A stretch of DNA of 64,000 nucleotides from Cryptomeria japonica (lineage: Eukaryota > Streptophyta > Pinopsida > Cupressales > Cupressaceae): positions 121,208,640-121,272,639 of the forward strand of contig NC_081410.1 of the NCBI RefSeq assembly GCF_030272615.1, read 5' to 3'. Shown in pieces: positions 33,962 to 46,434 of the stretch. The notes below the pieces were generated by a model. The model did not search any database. It was not told the origin of the DNA and worked only from the letters and a program-made list of their open reading frames with translations. The position numbers and the translations under genes were made by a program. Within the stretch, counting starts at the first letter, position 1. Every line of letters begins with the position of its first letter.

Positions 33962-36394
33962 GAGACGGTGTGGTTTATCGCGTTGTTTCAAAGAAAGAAA
34001 AATAGGTGTGAAGAAATGCCCCATAAAATGTTAATTTAATGGGTGGTATGCCCCCTCGAGAGATGGGCCGAATTTTTTTGAAAAATCAAGTGATCTCTCA
34101 AAAAAGAATGAAAAGTGGAGGGGAGGTAGAATAGAAGAATTAAGAACTAATGATGAAAGAATGGGAGAAAATAGAGTGAATACGAAGAAACAACAAGCCA
34201 ACGAGTACTCTGAGGTCATGCAAGAGATACAGAGCAGATGTAGTGTGTGATTTGGATTGATGCTATACAATTGATCAAAATTGGTTGGACAATCTGGTGC
34301 AATCGGTTTAATTTCCCCGATCAAGTCAAAGCGTGACAATTGATGTCAGTTGGTCGCTTGGACAGGATAAATTCTGAGTAAGTGAATCAAAGTGACCTGA
34401 TGTGACTTAGACAATTGATGTAATTGCCCGATGAAGTCAAGATATATGAAGCAAAATACTCGTTGAGACGTAGACAATTGATGTAATTGTTCGTTAGATT
34501 GTGTTTGGATTGGTTGATCAATTGATAGTGTGTGTGTGGGATGGATGGTTGTGGTGAATCATAACAGCCCCGTTGAGACTAGGTCATTGTGATAAATGCC
34601 TGATGTAGTATAGGATTACCTTGATCGATTACCTATTGAGACCTGAAGATACTTGATCAGAGTATCTGTTGATAGTCTAGGTGTGTGTGAGTTGATGTAC
34701 CTGTGTAGACAGAGTAACTTGCTTGGCTTATATGATGACTTAGGAAAGGAAACACAACCCCTCCTATTTAGAGATGGATGGTGATGAATGTGGCTTGACT
34801 GATTTTGATGGGACACGATGTAGGGTATGTGATGTTGATTATCAAGATGAGGAGGGTGGGGGGGGTTCAATGTTAGATAGAAGAAATGGAGGACCTATGG
34901 CTCATTCCTATGGAAGAAGAGAAAAATAGAGTATGCATTGTTATTACTATGTATGAATGATATGCAACTATTATGAATGTATGGATGGATGGAATGCAAC
35001 GGAATGCAATATATATAGATGAGATGAAATGACGATCCATAGTGCTCTATTTTCATCATTGAGCTTTAAAATGTTGTAAGAAAATACAAGCAACTTGACA
35101 TAATGGTTCAAGATGACCCGAGTATTCCTTTCATGGATTTGATATAGCAAGTTAATACAAGCAACTTGATATAATGGATCAAGTTGACCTGAGTATTGCT
35201 TGCGGAATAGACAAGGATCATCTCCATTTATGCATGACTTGGATCGTCCTCCTTGATCTTGGGCTGATCATATCCTGAGACAAGTTCACACCTTAATAAG
35301 AGACAAAAACCTTTATCCAAATTGGATGAGGAGAAACTAAAGAAGGAGCATTGTTCTTGTAAGCAAATAGTATGTACATAGAGAATAAAGAATATGGATC
35401 CTTGCTAATGGTTCATGCTCATATGGTCGAGGTATACGCTATAGTCAGCAAGCCGTAGTGATCTATGACTGCATTTTGCATAAGATCATGTAGCTTAGTG
35501 AACTTCCCACGCAAACACCATTAATACATGCCCCAGAACTTCATCAGAATAATGCGCTGAAGATACACAAACAATGTTGTAGGAACCTAATATATAAACG
35601 AATGAATTACTCACAAATCAACCAAGTATTTGATATCTTAACACATAATTTTCTTGTCAAAAAAAATGTCATTTTGTCTTTGTTTTGGTAAGGAAGGATG
35701 CATCCTTGTTGAAGACAGTGTAGGTGTTTGATGTTGATTGTTTGGTTGATCAGATAAGTGATCATCGTGCGAGTATTTCACAATGCTTGTTTGGTATTTG
35801 CTCGGATGAGTATGTACAATATGTTGCCATGTTTTGGTTTGATTTTTGATGTTTTTTGATGTTTTTGGATTTTGTGAGATATTTTTGAATGTTTTTGGTA
35901 TTTTGATGATTGTTTTGAATGTTTTTGGTATTTTGCGAGATAGTTTTGAATGTTTTTGGATTTTGTGAGACATTTTGAATGAAGAACTTTAATGAATCAC
36001 AAAACAATGTAGAATCCACTTCCATGAATAGGTTAAGGGCATTGCCCCCAGTTTAGATATGACTATGAAAAAGTGGGATGCAAGACGCATGAAGTACTTT
36101 CTTGCTTGCAGATTAATAACAAGCCATGGTTTGGATGGATGAATGTGTGTACGTAGTGGATGTGATCGCAACAAGTCTGAAAGACAATGGAGCCATAGTC
36201 TTTACGAGTGGTGCCTGTTTGCCAGGTTTTCACCATCGTTCTTACCCAAGGTGCCACCGGAGTGGTTCATCACCATTTGGATGCATGATTTTTCTTTACT
36301 ATTTTGATGTTTTTATATTTTCTCAGGTCATTTATCTGAATGTTTTTGGTATTTTTTCCAGTATATATGGGAGCCTGATGCTCTGTGCAGCTTA
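33962..36394 (-). other. TE-D 3' non-coding region with internal repeats
   Basis: No domain-bearing frame. It holds several small repeats: GACAATTGATGTAATTG twice (about 34410-34490), a roughly 70-base unit with AATACAAGCAACTTGA twice (35083-35200), and a TTTTGAATGTTTTTGG array at 35826-35985 with a further copy near 36340. Long non-coding tails occur in Tat-type elements. Confidence 0.7.
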
Positions 36395-37681
36395 TGTATA
36401 AAACCATTTGAGGTGCATGCTGTTGATCGGATCTGCTAGCGGTTCTCCTTCTGAAGTAGCCAACTGATATGCCCCAGACCCAAATATAATAGTGACAACA
36501 TATGGACCCAGCCAATTTGATTCAAACTTTCCTTGATGTTCTCAGTTGGGTTGGTTACGAGGATTTTCTCAAAGAAAAAGATCACCTACCTCGAATGTAC
36601 GAGGTCTAACTCGATGATTATAGCTTCTGCTCATGCGCTGCTAATAGGCCTTGAGGTGATTGTATGCAGCTTGTCACTTCTCATCAAGTAGCTCTAAGTC
36701 TTGGAGACGGGATACTCTGTATGCTTCATCATCAATGAGATTGTGCAAGGAAACCTGTAGTGATGGGATCTCGACCTCGATAGGTAAAATAGCTTCTGCA
36801 CCATAGACTAATGAGTAGGGAGTTGCGCCTGTAGGGGTTCGAATGCTAGTTTGATATGCCCATAGTGTTGGATTCAATTGAATGTGCCAATCATGACCGG
36901 CATCATTGACTGTCTTCTTTAGGATCCTCAATATTTTCTTGTTTGATGCTTCGGCCTGACCATTGCCTTGTGGGTAATAGGGAGTGGAAAAGCGGCGTTG
37001 GATGTGAAATTTCTCACAGAGTTCACGGACATCCTGATTTTTGAAGGGAAGCCCGTTATCTGTGATGATAGACATGGGTACACCATACCGGCAGATAATG
37101 TAATTGAGGATGAATGAGGCGATCTTCTTGCCGGTAACTTGGGTAAGTGGAATAGCTTCGATCCACTTTGTGAAATATTCGATAGCGGTAATAATGAATT
37201 TGTGGCCGTTGGATGAAGATGGATGAATTTTACCCACAAGGTCAAGACCCCATTGACAAAAAGGCCATGGTGTCGTGATTGGTTGTAATTTTTGTGCCAG
37301 TGCATGTATCAGGTCTCCATGAACTTGGCATTTCTTGCACTTTCTAACAAAGTAGTAGGAGTCTTTTTCCATAGATGGCCAATAGTATCCAGTACACGGG
37401 AGTTTCTTGGCTAGTGACGGACCACTTACATGAGTTCCACAAATTCCTTCATGTACCTCTTCCAAGGCCTTTGTTATCTCATCTTGTTCTAGACATCGAA
37501 GGAGAGTACCATCAAGACTGCATTGGTATAGGGTTTCAATAATAATGGTATATCGAGCAGTTTGGCGAATGAAGGTTTTATGTTGGTTATTCAATTGGTT
37601 AGGAGGAAGGGTGTGATCGTGGAGGTAGGTGTAGAATTCACCGTACCACGGGGATTCGAAATCGACAAGGCGACATATCAT
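36395..37681 (-). pseudogene. pol: TE-D integrase
   Basis: An open frame of 335 codons (37681-36674), continued past a stop to NSMHLKWFYT near 36395. The zinc-binding N-terminus reads EEVHEGICGTHVSGPSL and RKCKKCQVHG (His-His-Cys-Cys). The catalytic residues are present: Asp in WGLDLVGKI, Asp in SIITDNGLPF and Glu in YPQGNGQAEASNKK. The C-terminal part is interrupted by four TGA or TAG stops but keeps SYNHRVRPRTFEVGDLFL and the GPYVV block. It would join the cDNA into the genome. No chromodomain was seen, as is usual for Tat. Confidence 0.92.
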
Positions 37682-37717
37682 CTCAGATTCAGGGATATCA
37701 TAAGCGGGAATCCAAAG

Positions 37718-38314
37718 CTATTCTACCAAGAACTCGTAGCGTGTTGAATTCTGTGGAATATCTAGGAGAGATGCGATGGTAGCTATAGTGTCAACAGCTC
37801 GATTATGATCTCTTGGTATCTGCTCAAAGGTGATAGTAGTAAATGATGCCTTTAATTTGTCCACCATTTGTTTGTATGGCGTGAGTTTATCATCCTTTGT
37901 CTGATATTCATCAGTTACTTGTCGAATGACCAGTTGGGAGTTGCCATAGACTTGTAGTTGTACGGATAGCCTGAGTCCTGTGATCAAGGCCTCATACTCT
38001 GCTATGTTTTTGGTGCATGGAAATGTGAGCCTGTAAGACTTCGGGATGCTGTCACCTTGAGGTGTGATAAACAGAATGCCTGCCCCCGAGCCATGCCTAG
38101 TATACGAACCATCAAAGTATAGTTTCCATGGTTGTGCTTCTGTGATCATGAATATTTCTTCATCCAGAAAATTGGAAATGAGGGGATGATCGCCTATGAG
38201 TGGTGCATCGGCCAACTGATCTGCAATAACTTGTCCTTTGATAGCCTTACGATCTACATACTCGATGTCAAATTCACTTAGAATCATCACCCATTTGGCC
38301 AAGCGACCTATCAA
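37718..38314 (-). pseudogene. pol: TE-D second (archaeal-type) RNase H
   Basis: A 198-codon frame. Residues 1-35 belong to the tether (RLAKWVMILSEFDIEYVDRK). From residue 62 WKLYFDGSYTRHGSGAGILF starts the extra RNase H typical of Tat elements, with Asp68 and Glu106 (KNIAEYEALITGL). The third catalytic position, normally Asp in the G-D-S-x-L-V motif, is Asn125 (VYGNSQLVI), so this copy is probably inactive. The final block PRDHNRAVDTIATIAS keeps its Asp. It sits between the first RNase H and the integrase, as in the lineage. Confidence 0.85.
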
Positions 38315-39850
38315 TGCTGCTTTGCTGAGTAAATACTTGAGTGGATCAATCTTTGCAATGAGCTATACTTTGTGTGTTAACAGATAGTGCCTTAGTTTAG
38401 TTGCTACCAAGATTACTGTTAGGCAAGCTCACTCAATAGGGGTATAATTGAGTTCATAGCCAACCAGTGTGCGAGAAATGTAGTAAACAACACACTCTTT
38501 CCCTTTTGCATTGTGTTGTGCCAATAGTACACCCAATGTTGTACTTGTTGCTGAGATATAGAGTAACAGAGGTCTGCTTGGATCTGGTGGGATCAACAAT
38601 GGTGTATTCATGAGATAGTCTTTAAGCATTTGGAATGCTTGCTGGCATCTACCATCCCATTGAAAGCGGATGTTTTTGTGTAGCAGATGTGTAAAGGGGT
38701 GACACTTATCTACCAGTTGTGCAATGAATCTACGGATGGATTGTAGCCATCCTTGTAATGTCCTTAGCTGGCTAATGTTCTTTGGTGGTGGCATGTCCAT
38801 GATTGCTTTGACCTTTGCTGGGTTGACCTCAATACCTTTTCTTGAGACAATGTATCCGAGGAGCTTCCCAGAGGTTACTTCAAAGACACATTTCTTTGGG
38901 TTGAGTCGAACATGATATTGTTCCAGTCTATCAAAGATTTTATCTAATATGTCGAGATGACCTTCTCTAGTGAGTGATTTTGCTAGTAAGTCATCAACAT
39001 AATCTTCCATCATAGTGTGCATCATATCATGGAAGATAGTGGTCATTGCTCATTGATAGGTCACTCCTGCATTCTTTAGACCGAAAGGCATTACATTCTA
39101 GCAGTATGTGCCCCATGGACATGTGAAGGTTGTCTTATGTTGATCCTCTGGTGCGATCTTTATCTGATTATATCGGGAAAAGCCATCCATGAGTGAAAGC
39201 ATGGCATGTCCTGTTGTTAGGTCCACTATGATGTCGATGTTTGGTAGGGGGAAGTCATCCTTAGGACATGCCTTATTTAGATCTCTGAAGTCAGTACAAA
39301 TGCGGATGCCCCCATTTAGCTTGTCGGTAGGCACAATATTGGATATCCAATTTGCATAATCAATTGGTCTAATGAAACCAACATCTAGGAGTTTCTTGAG
39401 TTCTTCTTTGACTAATAATGCAATCTGAGGATGCATCTTACGAAGCTTCTGCTTGACAGGCTTGGCTCCTTCTGCTACTGTGAAGTGATGCATGACTAAA
39501 TTTGGATCAAGACCAGGCATGTCTGCATATGACCATGCAAAGTTGATCTAACACTTCTGAAAGAACTCTACAAACTTAGGTTGTTCCTCTGGAGTTAGAA
39601 GAGATGCCAGATGTATGTGGTGAGGAGTTTCAGGAGTCCCCACGTTGTATTCTTTTGTTTCCTCGATGAGAATCATTGATTGTTCCCGTTGTGTGATACA
39701 GGGAAGGATGTCAAACCTTTCATCCTAAAGCACCTCAAAGAGGTTTTCACCGTTGGATACGCTCTTTCTTTTTACTTGTGTTGAATCAAATAGTGCCACG
39801 ATGTGGTTTTCACTAGAAGATCCATGTTTTATTGTTGTATTTTTGCAGCT
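38315..39850 (-). pseudogene. pol: TE-D reverse transcriptase and first RNase H
   Basis: Frames 39520-39098 and 39046-38429 together form the domain. The first has MHPQIALLVKEELKKLLDVG, FIRPIDYANWISNIV, RICTDFRDLNKACPKDDFP and MLSLMDGFSRYNQI. Two stops follow around FGLKNAGVTYQ. The second carries the catalytic YVDD (EDYVDDLLAKS), LNPKKCVFEVTSGKLLGYIV and GIEVNPAKVKAI. The first RNase H (LLLYISATSTTLGVLLAQ) has lost its first Asp, a known trend in Tat elements. The domain lies in a different frame from gag-protease, so a frameshift or splice would have been needed. Confidence 0.92.
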
Positions 39851-42800
39851 GAAAGGTTTGGCACCCCCCCGAAGTATGTTGCGCTATTAAGTTCTATGGC
39901 GAATCTAGCTTTGTGATCCCCGCTTGGTAAGTTATCCCGTAGTTCCAAAAATTCAATGATCGCCTCATCATTTTGGAAAAGGTCAAGACATGGGGGATTT
40001 GGTTGATTCCATTTGATGAGTTCAGGATGGATAATGAGAATTACTTCATCGATTAGGTTAAGTTTGTTAGATGTGTCAGTGAGGGTTAAGATATTATGGT
40101 GAAGGTCGTTGATGGTACTCTCCCTGTCAGAATCAGGCGTAGGATGTGGCGTAGGGTTTGTGGAAGATGTTTCCAGCTTAGGAACCCAAGAGGTCGTTAT
40201 CTGTGCTTCTCCATAAACAGGGATGTCTTTGAGAGGTGGAGGTAGTGATGTGTCTTCCTCATCTGAAGTATTAAGCTGGATGGAATCAAATTCCCATTCA
40301 TGTGAGTCAGTCTCTGAATCACTTTCCAACATCCGATTACTATACCATACTAGGATGTCCTTTGTGTTAAACACTGCAGGTGTGATCGGTTGATGTACCT
40401 TTGTAGATGAAATGATCGGTGCTGCAAGAAGGATCATGGGGATCAATGAATTCGATACGGGGAGTATCGGTAGTGTTGACTCTGTTGCTTCTGCTGGAAC
40501 CATTGGTATCATAGATACTGCTATGGGTTCTGATATAGTTGTTGCTACTAATGGTGCTATTGATGTTATTACTACTGCTGATGGGATCACTGGTTTGATT
40601 GGTGGGATGATTGGTCTTATAGGTGGTTGGGCTAGGATTTTGAGCCTCAGTGGAGCAGTTGCGATGGTGTTTGATGTTGCTTTGATAATAAAACGTGTCC
40701 TCTTTGCAATAGGCTGATATAGTGGTTTGCTGGGTTTTCGTTTGAATCTGAGTTTAGGAAAGATCTCCTTTTCAAAGCCTAGGCCTGTATTATCCTTGGG
40801 CTTTAATTCTGGCAGCAGTGGTTCATGTCTTCCTTGTTTGCAAGGTCCCAAAGCACTATGACCATCATAACCCATTCTTTGCATAATGAGGAGGCCTTTG
40901 CCATACTGATCCGTGGGAAGTGTAGCTTGCGACATATCAGTGGTGATGGGATCTTTATAGATCCATTCCGCTAAGTCCTCATCTTTGGTTTCTTCTTCTT
41001 GACTCTTCCCAAGGATGAAAAGCGTCAAAGCACATGCTGGCATGATCAGTGGTTGCTGAAGTAACTGTTGTGGTTTGCCATGTGTTCGAAGAGGAGTGGG
41101 AATTTGTCCCACACAAAAGAGTTGACTCAAATTGTATTCCCCAGGACCTTCCTCTGCTATTTTCATCGTAAGCTTTTCTTGCTTGGGTATAGTGGTGTTT
41201 GAACTGGCAAGAGAGGCTGGGCTTATGTATGATGTGGAAGAGATGGCCTCTCTATTGTTAGGAACAGTAATCTCTGGTTGATGACTGATATTATGATAAT
41301 ATGCAAAGGGATTTGCATCGCCTAGGATTGTGATCTCTACACCATTATGTGGGAACTTGATACATAGATGGTAGGTGGATGGAACGGCTTGCCTGACATG
41401 TATCCAAGGTCTTCCTAACAAAAGATTATATGGTAGAGGAAGGTCCAAAACTTGACAGATGATGTGCTTCACCACAGGGCCCACTCGGATAGGTAGTACC
41501 ACAGCTCCTTTAGATGAACGCTCTGCATCGCCATAGGCTTTGATTGTGATCTTCTTGCGAGGATCCACTGATTCTATTGCATATCCCAAAGCTGTGACCA
41601 ACTGCAGTATACAAATATTCAAGCCTGCTCCATTATCGATCAAGAATCGCTTGATCCTATGCTGGTTGATAAATCCTTCAATATGTAGGGAAGCATTATG
41701 AGGTTGTTGGAATGAAGAGTTGTCACTTTCAGAAAAAGTGAGACAAGGTGATGACTTTATACTTCCAACCATGGCTTGGAATTGATCTGTATTGAGGTTT
41801 GCAGGGACTGACGCCTCTTGGAGAGCTTGATCCAAAATGGTTTTATGAGATGGAGATAGGCGCAATAGCTCTAAGATAGATATCAGTGTAGGCATTTTGT
41901 CTAACTGTTCCACAAGGTTATACTGCTTTGGGATAGATGGCTTGCCTTGTGGAGTTGCTTTTATGGTAATCTTGTTGCGACGTGTAACAACGTTGCAAGT
42001 GGAGTTGGGATTTTTGATGGTTATCATTGCAATTTGTTCACTGGCATCATACAGGTGATTTACAATGTAATTATACATGGCTTGCGTATAATCAGTGGTA
42101 TCAGTACCTCTCCTAGAAGTGGAAGGACCCCTTTGATCTTGTGATGGAAGTGGATTTTTGAACATCAGATGATCATTGTTTGTTGTTTTTGGGTCATGTC
42201 CTTCAATTTCGATTTCACCTCGGTCAATAAGATCCTGAATAAGATCTTTTAATCTATGACAATTGCTTGTCTTGTGTCCTCTCCCTTGATGGAAATCATA
42301 ATGTTCAGTATCCCTCCACCATGCAGGTTTGACTTGTGGTTCGTAGTTTGATGTTTTAGGTAGGGTTACCAAATTTTGAGAAACCAATTGTCGTAACACC
42401 GTTTCAATGGGTTCCCTTAAGGGAGTGTATGTTCGCTTTTGTTTTTGTTGACGAGTTTTGGGTTCATCATGAGATGTAATGCGGCCTTGATTTGGAGGAG
42501 CAACCGTGTTAGTCTGAGGTGAGGGATTTTGTCCTGCAAATCGAACTACAAGTTGTGCACTTTTGATAGTTCTTGCATCCACAACCCTGTCGTTGACGAC
42601 GTTTTTGTTTTTGTTCCAGAAGCTTGGTTTGTCACTATTGAGGCGTGGGCGAGGACCATCCTTTGGTTCATTATAGATTTTGATAATTCCTTTCTTGATG
42701 AGAGCTCGCTCATATTTTAATCCTTTGGTGATCATGTCATTGAAAGAGTTTGTTTCTTTGACATCCAGGTGAAATTCCATTTCTTTGTTTAAGTTGGAAA

Positions 42801-43689
42801 TAAATATTTCCACTAGTTCTTATTCAGGTAACTGAAGAGAACGTCTGCTAGACATTTGACGCCATCGTTGCAGGAATGCTGAGAATAGTTCTCCTAGTTT
42901 TTGTTTAGTATTACATAGATTAACCATGGTGATATCACGTTTAATGTTATGAGAGTAATGTGCCAAGAACTTCTGAACTAGCTCTTCAAAGGTCCTAATG
43001 CCACCTGGTAGTCGAGAAAACCATGATGTGCTTGTTCCTCCCAAGCTTTGGGGAAAAAGTCACATTAGGTATGTGTCCTCGTATGCCACTTTGAGGCAAG
43101 CTGAATGGAATTCTCTGACATGATCGCGAGGATCTCCCTTTCCTCTATACTTTTCGAATTTGGGTGTTTTGAATCCTCGTGGAAAAGGTGGCATATAAAG
43201 ATTCCTATCAAAGGGATAGGGACAAATGTCATTGAGTGAAAATTGATTAGTTTTTACACCACTATGAAGTTGTTGGGCGAGATTTTCAACTTCTTGCCAC
43301 AACATCTCTATTTCATTTGGAGGAGGAGGTGGTGGGTTACCTCAAGGAATGTTATATCTGATGGGATCTCTACCTCTTTCTTCTTCATGACGACTTTGTC
43401 ATTCCAATGCTTGTCTTAGTTGTGCAAGATCAAAGTCAGAGGGGAGTTTGGCTCCTTCTTGAGCAAGCTTTTAAAAGCGAGCATCCTCATTACTCCTGAG
43501 TATTTCGTCAAAAAGTTTGTTAAAGAGAGGATTGTGCTGAGCCCTTTCTATTGTTGCAAGAGTAGGAGTACTTGGGTTTTTGTCATTAACATTTCCTCCA
43601 AGTGCTTCTTGAAATTCATTTATATTTTCCTCCTCTTCTTCTCCAATTTCTATTTCTCATTGCCTTGACTGTGATCGAGTTTGAGCCAT
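39829..43689 (-). pseudogene. gag: TE-D Gag-protease polyprotein with G-patch-like domain
   Basis: The start ATG is at 43689 (MAQTRSQSRQ). All later pieces lie in the same frame, with six stops before 42813 and then 994 open codons. The Gag core is at 43305-42820 (PPFPRGFKTPKFEKYRGKGD, HVREFHSACL, TSWFSRLPGGIRTFEELVQK). Counted from 42813, a zinc-finger-like HYDFHQGRGHKTSNC lies at residues 171-185. The retropepsin site FLIDNGAGLNI lies near residue 393, and LLGRPW at 465-470. A G-patch-like segment follows at 636-680 (YGKGLLIMQRMGYDGHSALG, ending NTGLG). The last 250 residues are a Pro/Ile/Thr-rich, acidic linker. Confidence 0.88.
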
Positions 43690-45804
43690 TTTGTTTACAA
43701 GTTTTTGTTGAAGTTGGGTGAAAATGATGATGAGTTTTTGATGAAATGAAAGATTGATGTTGGGTGAATTATGTTGCATGTGGATCTCTAGCACTTAAAG
43801 GTAGATGTTACCAAAATTCTTTTTTTGAATTTCTTGTTGTTTTTGATGAGGTTTTGATGTGATAAGGTGCAGAGAAATCTGACCTGTGTTACAGACTTAA
43901 CTACCTAGTAATGAGAGGATTCACTCATAAACTAGCTTTAACCTGCGTAGATATGTCTCTTAGGATGAGCTTATCCTAGATGTAGAAACAATCTAAAAGT
44001 GATGTGATGTGTTTGATTCAAGCAATATCCAAAAGAGAACTTAGGACAAGAACCTCTTAATGTTTTGAGAGTTGAAATGGATTGATGATGAAGTGATTGA
44101 TGATGAAGTGATAATGGATGAAATGTTTTAACTTCAATAAAAGCTTTGTGTCACAAATGGAACAAATTCTACCTCTTCCCTTTCGGGCGTTGGTGGCATT
44201 TCTCGAGCTACGTTGTATGTGATACAAATGTTTGGGAAGAAGTTGGGATTGATCTCGCCTCATTGGTTTTTGTGATAACTCAAAGCTCTATATTGCATAA
44301 AAGCTTTGCAGTTTAATGATTCTGAATCAAATTTGTTTGTTTTGCCCTGAAGGTAGAGATGCATGTGACATAGAAAAACTCTATGAGAGACAAATATTTG
44401 TTTATTTAAATAGAAGAATTTCCTCCTTTTGATCAAAGCCTTTGAGCTCAATGGTCTTCTTTTCAAGTTGATGTTTTGATGAAGATTCTTCTTTCTCAAG
44501 ATGTGAAGAATGGTCATAAAGTTTGATTCTTTTCTTTGTTTTTGGTTTGCTTTGAAAAATGTTTGGTTGGATGAATACTTGTTTTGATTTTGGGATTTTA
44601 TGATGTTTCTTTGACAAGAAAACAAAGCAAGCACACAAACACAAGAATGTTGCCTTAAAGGCACAAATGAGTATGGTCTAGATCAACCCAATCCTTGGAC
44701 TTTTTATGACCCTTTCTTTTAAGTGTATTTTAGGTGTTTTTCTTTCCAAAGCCTGAAGTCGGCTCAACTTGTACTTGGTCTTGACTAAAACAAAAACACT
44801 TCAAACACTTTGTATCCCTAAGGTCAAATGGCCAGTTGCGATAAATTCAACCCACATCTTGATATTTCTTCGACTTTAGTACTACATACCTTATGAATCC
44901 CGCTGTGGCAGGTAAGGATGTGATATACTAAGTCTTGCACAAGCATAACAAATAGATGATCCCTATGATGGGGGAGTCACCACTTTCATCAAACCATAAG
45001 TGACTTTTCAAAAAGCTATGTTTCTACTCAAGGAAATATGTATGGTGAGTGTCTTGGGAGCAAAACCATCTATGCTCTTGCACTGAATTATATCACAAAT
45101 ATCCTCAATCAATAGAATGGGTGGGCTACTACTTAAAGGTGTTTAGTAATTTTCAATGTCTTTGGACATAAGTTCATTCTGCAGTGACTCACTTAAGAGC
45201 CTTGTAACTTGTGGTGGGGCCCATTTGTCCTTTCAGCAAGTTACACTGTAGGAACAACTATACCCAAGGCTACAGCTTTTGCTCTCACCTGATTTCTATA
45301 GCGACTCGAAGGATTTACCGCGCGAGGTCGTTCCCAAGAGTGATGTGTCTCTTGGTAGGCCTCTCTTAAAAAGATAAAAATTTGAGTGTTACTAACACTT
45401 TTCTCTTGCACCTAGGACCACGAAAGCCAAGGGAGAGGATAGTGTGTGTTAGAAGTAGGACCACCCGACAAACTCTTTTGCACAAGTGTGCCAAACATGA
45501 AATGCACTTGTTCTTTTTAACCCATCATCACAATGTGATTTAACTATTTGGAGATGTTGCTCCAACAACCATGATGTTCTTTTTAACTTCAAAGGCAATA
45601 TGTTTAAGTAACTAGGAAAATGAAATCCTGGTCAACTTAATAAAAAGCACGTTTGCAACGTTTGCTTGAAGTAAATCGCTTGCAAAATTGAAACAAGTTG
45701 ATTGTGATTTTTATTTGCACCAAAATTCGAAGTGTGGATTGTAAATTTTAGTTTGATGCAAGAAAGAAATGTGTCTTGTCTTGTTTTAAGCACCAAAATA
45801 AAAT

Positions 45805-45981
45805 GAACCTAATTTGCAAGGAACTAAATTTGTTTTGTTCAATTTTTAGAACACCAAATGCAAATGATCCTAACTTGCAAGAAATCAAATTTGTTTTGTT
45901 CAATTTTTAAAACACCAAATGCAAATGATCCTAACTTGCAAGGAAGTAAATTTGTTTTGTTCAATTTTTAGAGCACCAAAA
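45805..45981 (-). repeat. 61-bp tandem repeat in the TE-D leader
   Basis: Nearly three copies of a 61-base unit start at 45805, 45866 and 45927. Each contains CCTAA-TTGCAAG, TTTGTTTTGTTCAATTTTTA and CACCAAA. The copies differ at a few positions only. Confidence 0.85.
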
Positions 45982-46130
45982 TGTAAAATTTTGATTTTAA
46001 GGAAGTGAGTTTTTAGACCTACACAAAAAGCAAACAGTTAGTAAAATTCACACCTACAGGGGGCTTCCACGAGCCTAAAATAAATCAAATTTTCGGTTAC
46101 AAGGCCTTCCTTACAATGTTCTGTTACAAT

Positions 46131-46357
46131 AGCGCTAGTCTGTGTGAAAACAAAAGCGCTAGTTAACCAAAAAAATATTTTTATAGAAACAAAAGCGCTA
46201 AAACAAGACTTTGACAGTGAATTCAAAAGCTCTATAACAAACTCAAAAGCACTGAAATAAGCACAAAAGCGCTGAAACACGCACAATAGTGCCAAACTTG
46301 AGACAATAGCGCTAGAATAGCAAGTTGCAATAGCACTACAACGCGAGCAAAAGCGCT
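46131..46357 (-). repeat. AGCGCT array with 20-base spacing in the TE-D leader
   Basis: The palindrome AGCGCT or a one- or two-base variant starts at 46131, 46155, 46194, 46228, 46248, 46268, 46288, 46308, 46332 and 46352. It usually has A-rich flanks (AAAAGCGCT, AATAGCGCT). Five successive copies are exactly 20 bases apart. The array lies about 80 bases inside the primer-binding site. Confidence 0.8.
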
Positions 46358-46434
46358 AAAGCGCGACCTGTGTGACAATTTCAACATTCAAACATGTTAG
46401 TTGTTTTTTTTTTAAAATGTTTTTAAGTGTTTGT

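Larger units (their letters stand above)
43690..46434 (-). other. TE-D 5' leader (untranslated region)
   Basis: About 2.7 kb between the primer-binding site and the Gag ATG, with only short frames. It holds two tandem arrays described separately (45805-45981 and 46131-46357). Leaders of gypsy elements usually carry the packaging and dimerisation signals of the RNA, but none is identified here by direct evidence. Confidence 0.75.

Noticed and set aside
34616-36025. His-rich and Asn/Lys-rich small frames in the TE-D tail
   Set aside because: They follow from simple sequence and small tandem repeats in a non-coding region, with no start context or domain.
40412-40717. A 101-codon plus-strand frame rich in Gly, Ile and Ala
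   Set aside because: It is the antisense of the low-complexity Pro/Ile/Thr linker of the TE-D polyprotein, with no motif of its own.
39829-42813. A 994-codon open frame that could be taken as an intact gene
   Set aside because: It is the 3' part of a gag-protease gene in TE-D; its upstream in-frame part has six stops, so it is not an independent host gene.
46131-46357. A CRISPR-like array suggested by the regular AGCGCT spacing
   Set aside because: The repeated core is only six bases, the units are diverged, and the array lies inside a eukaryotic retrotransposon leader.
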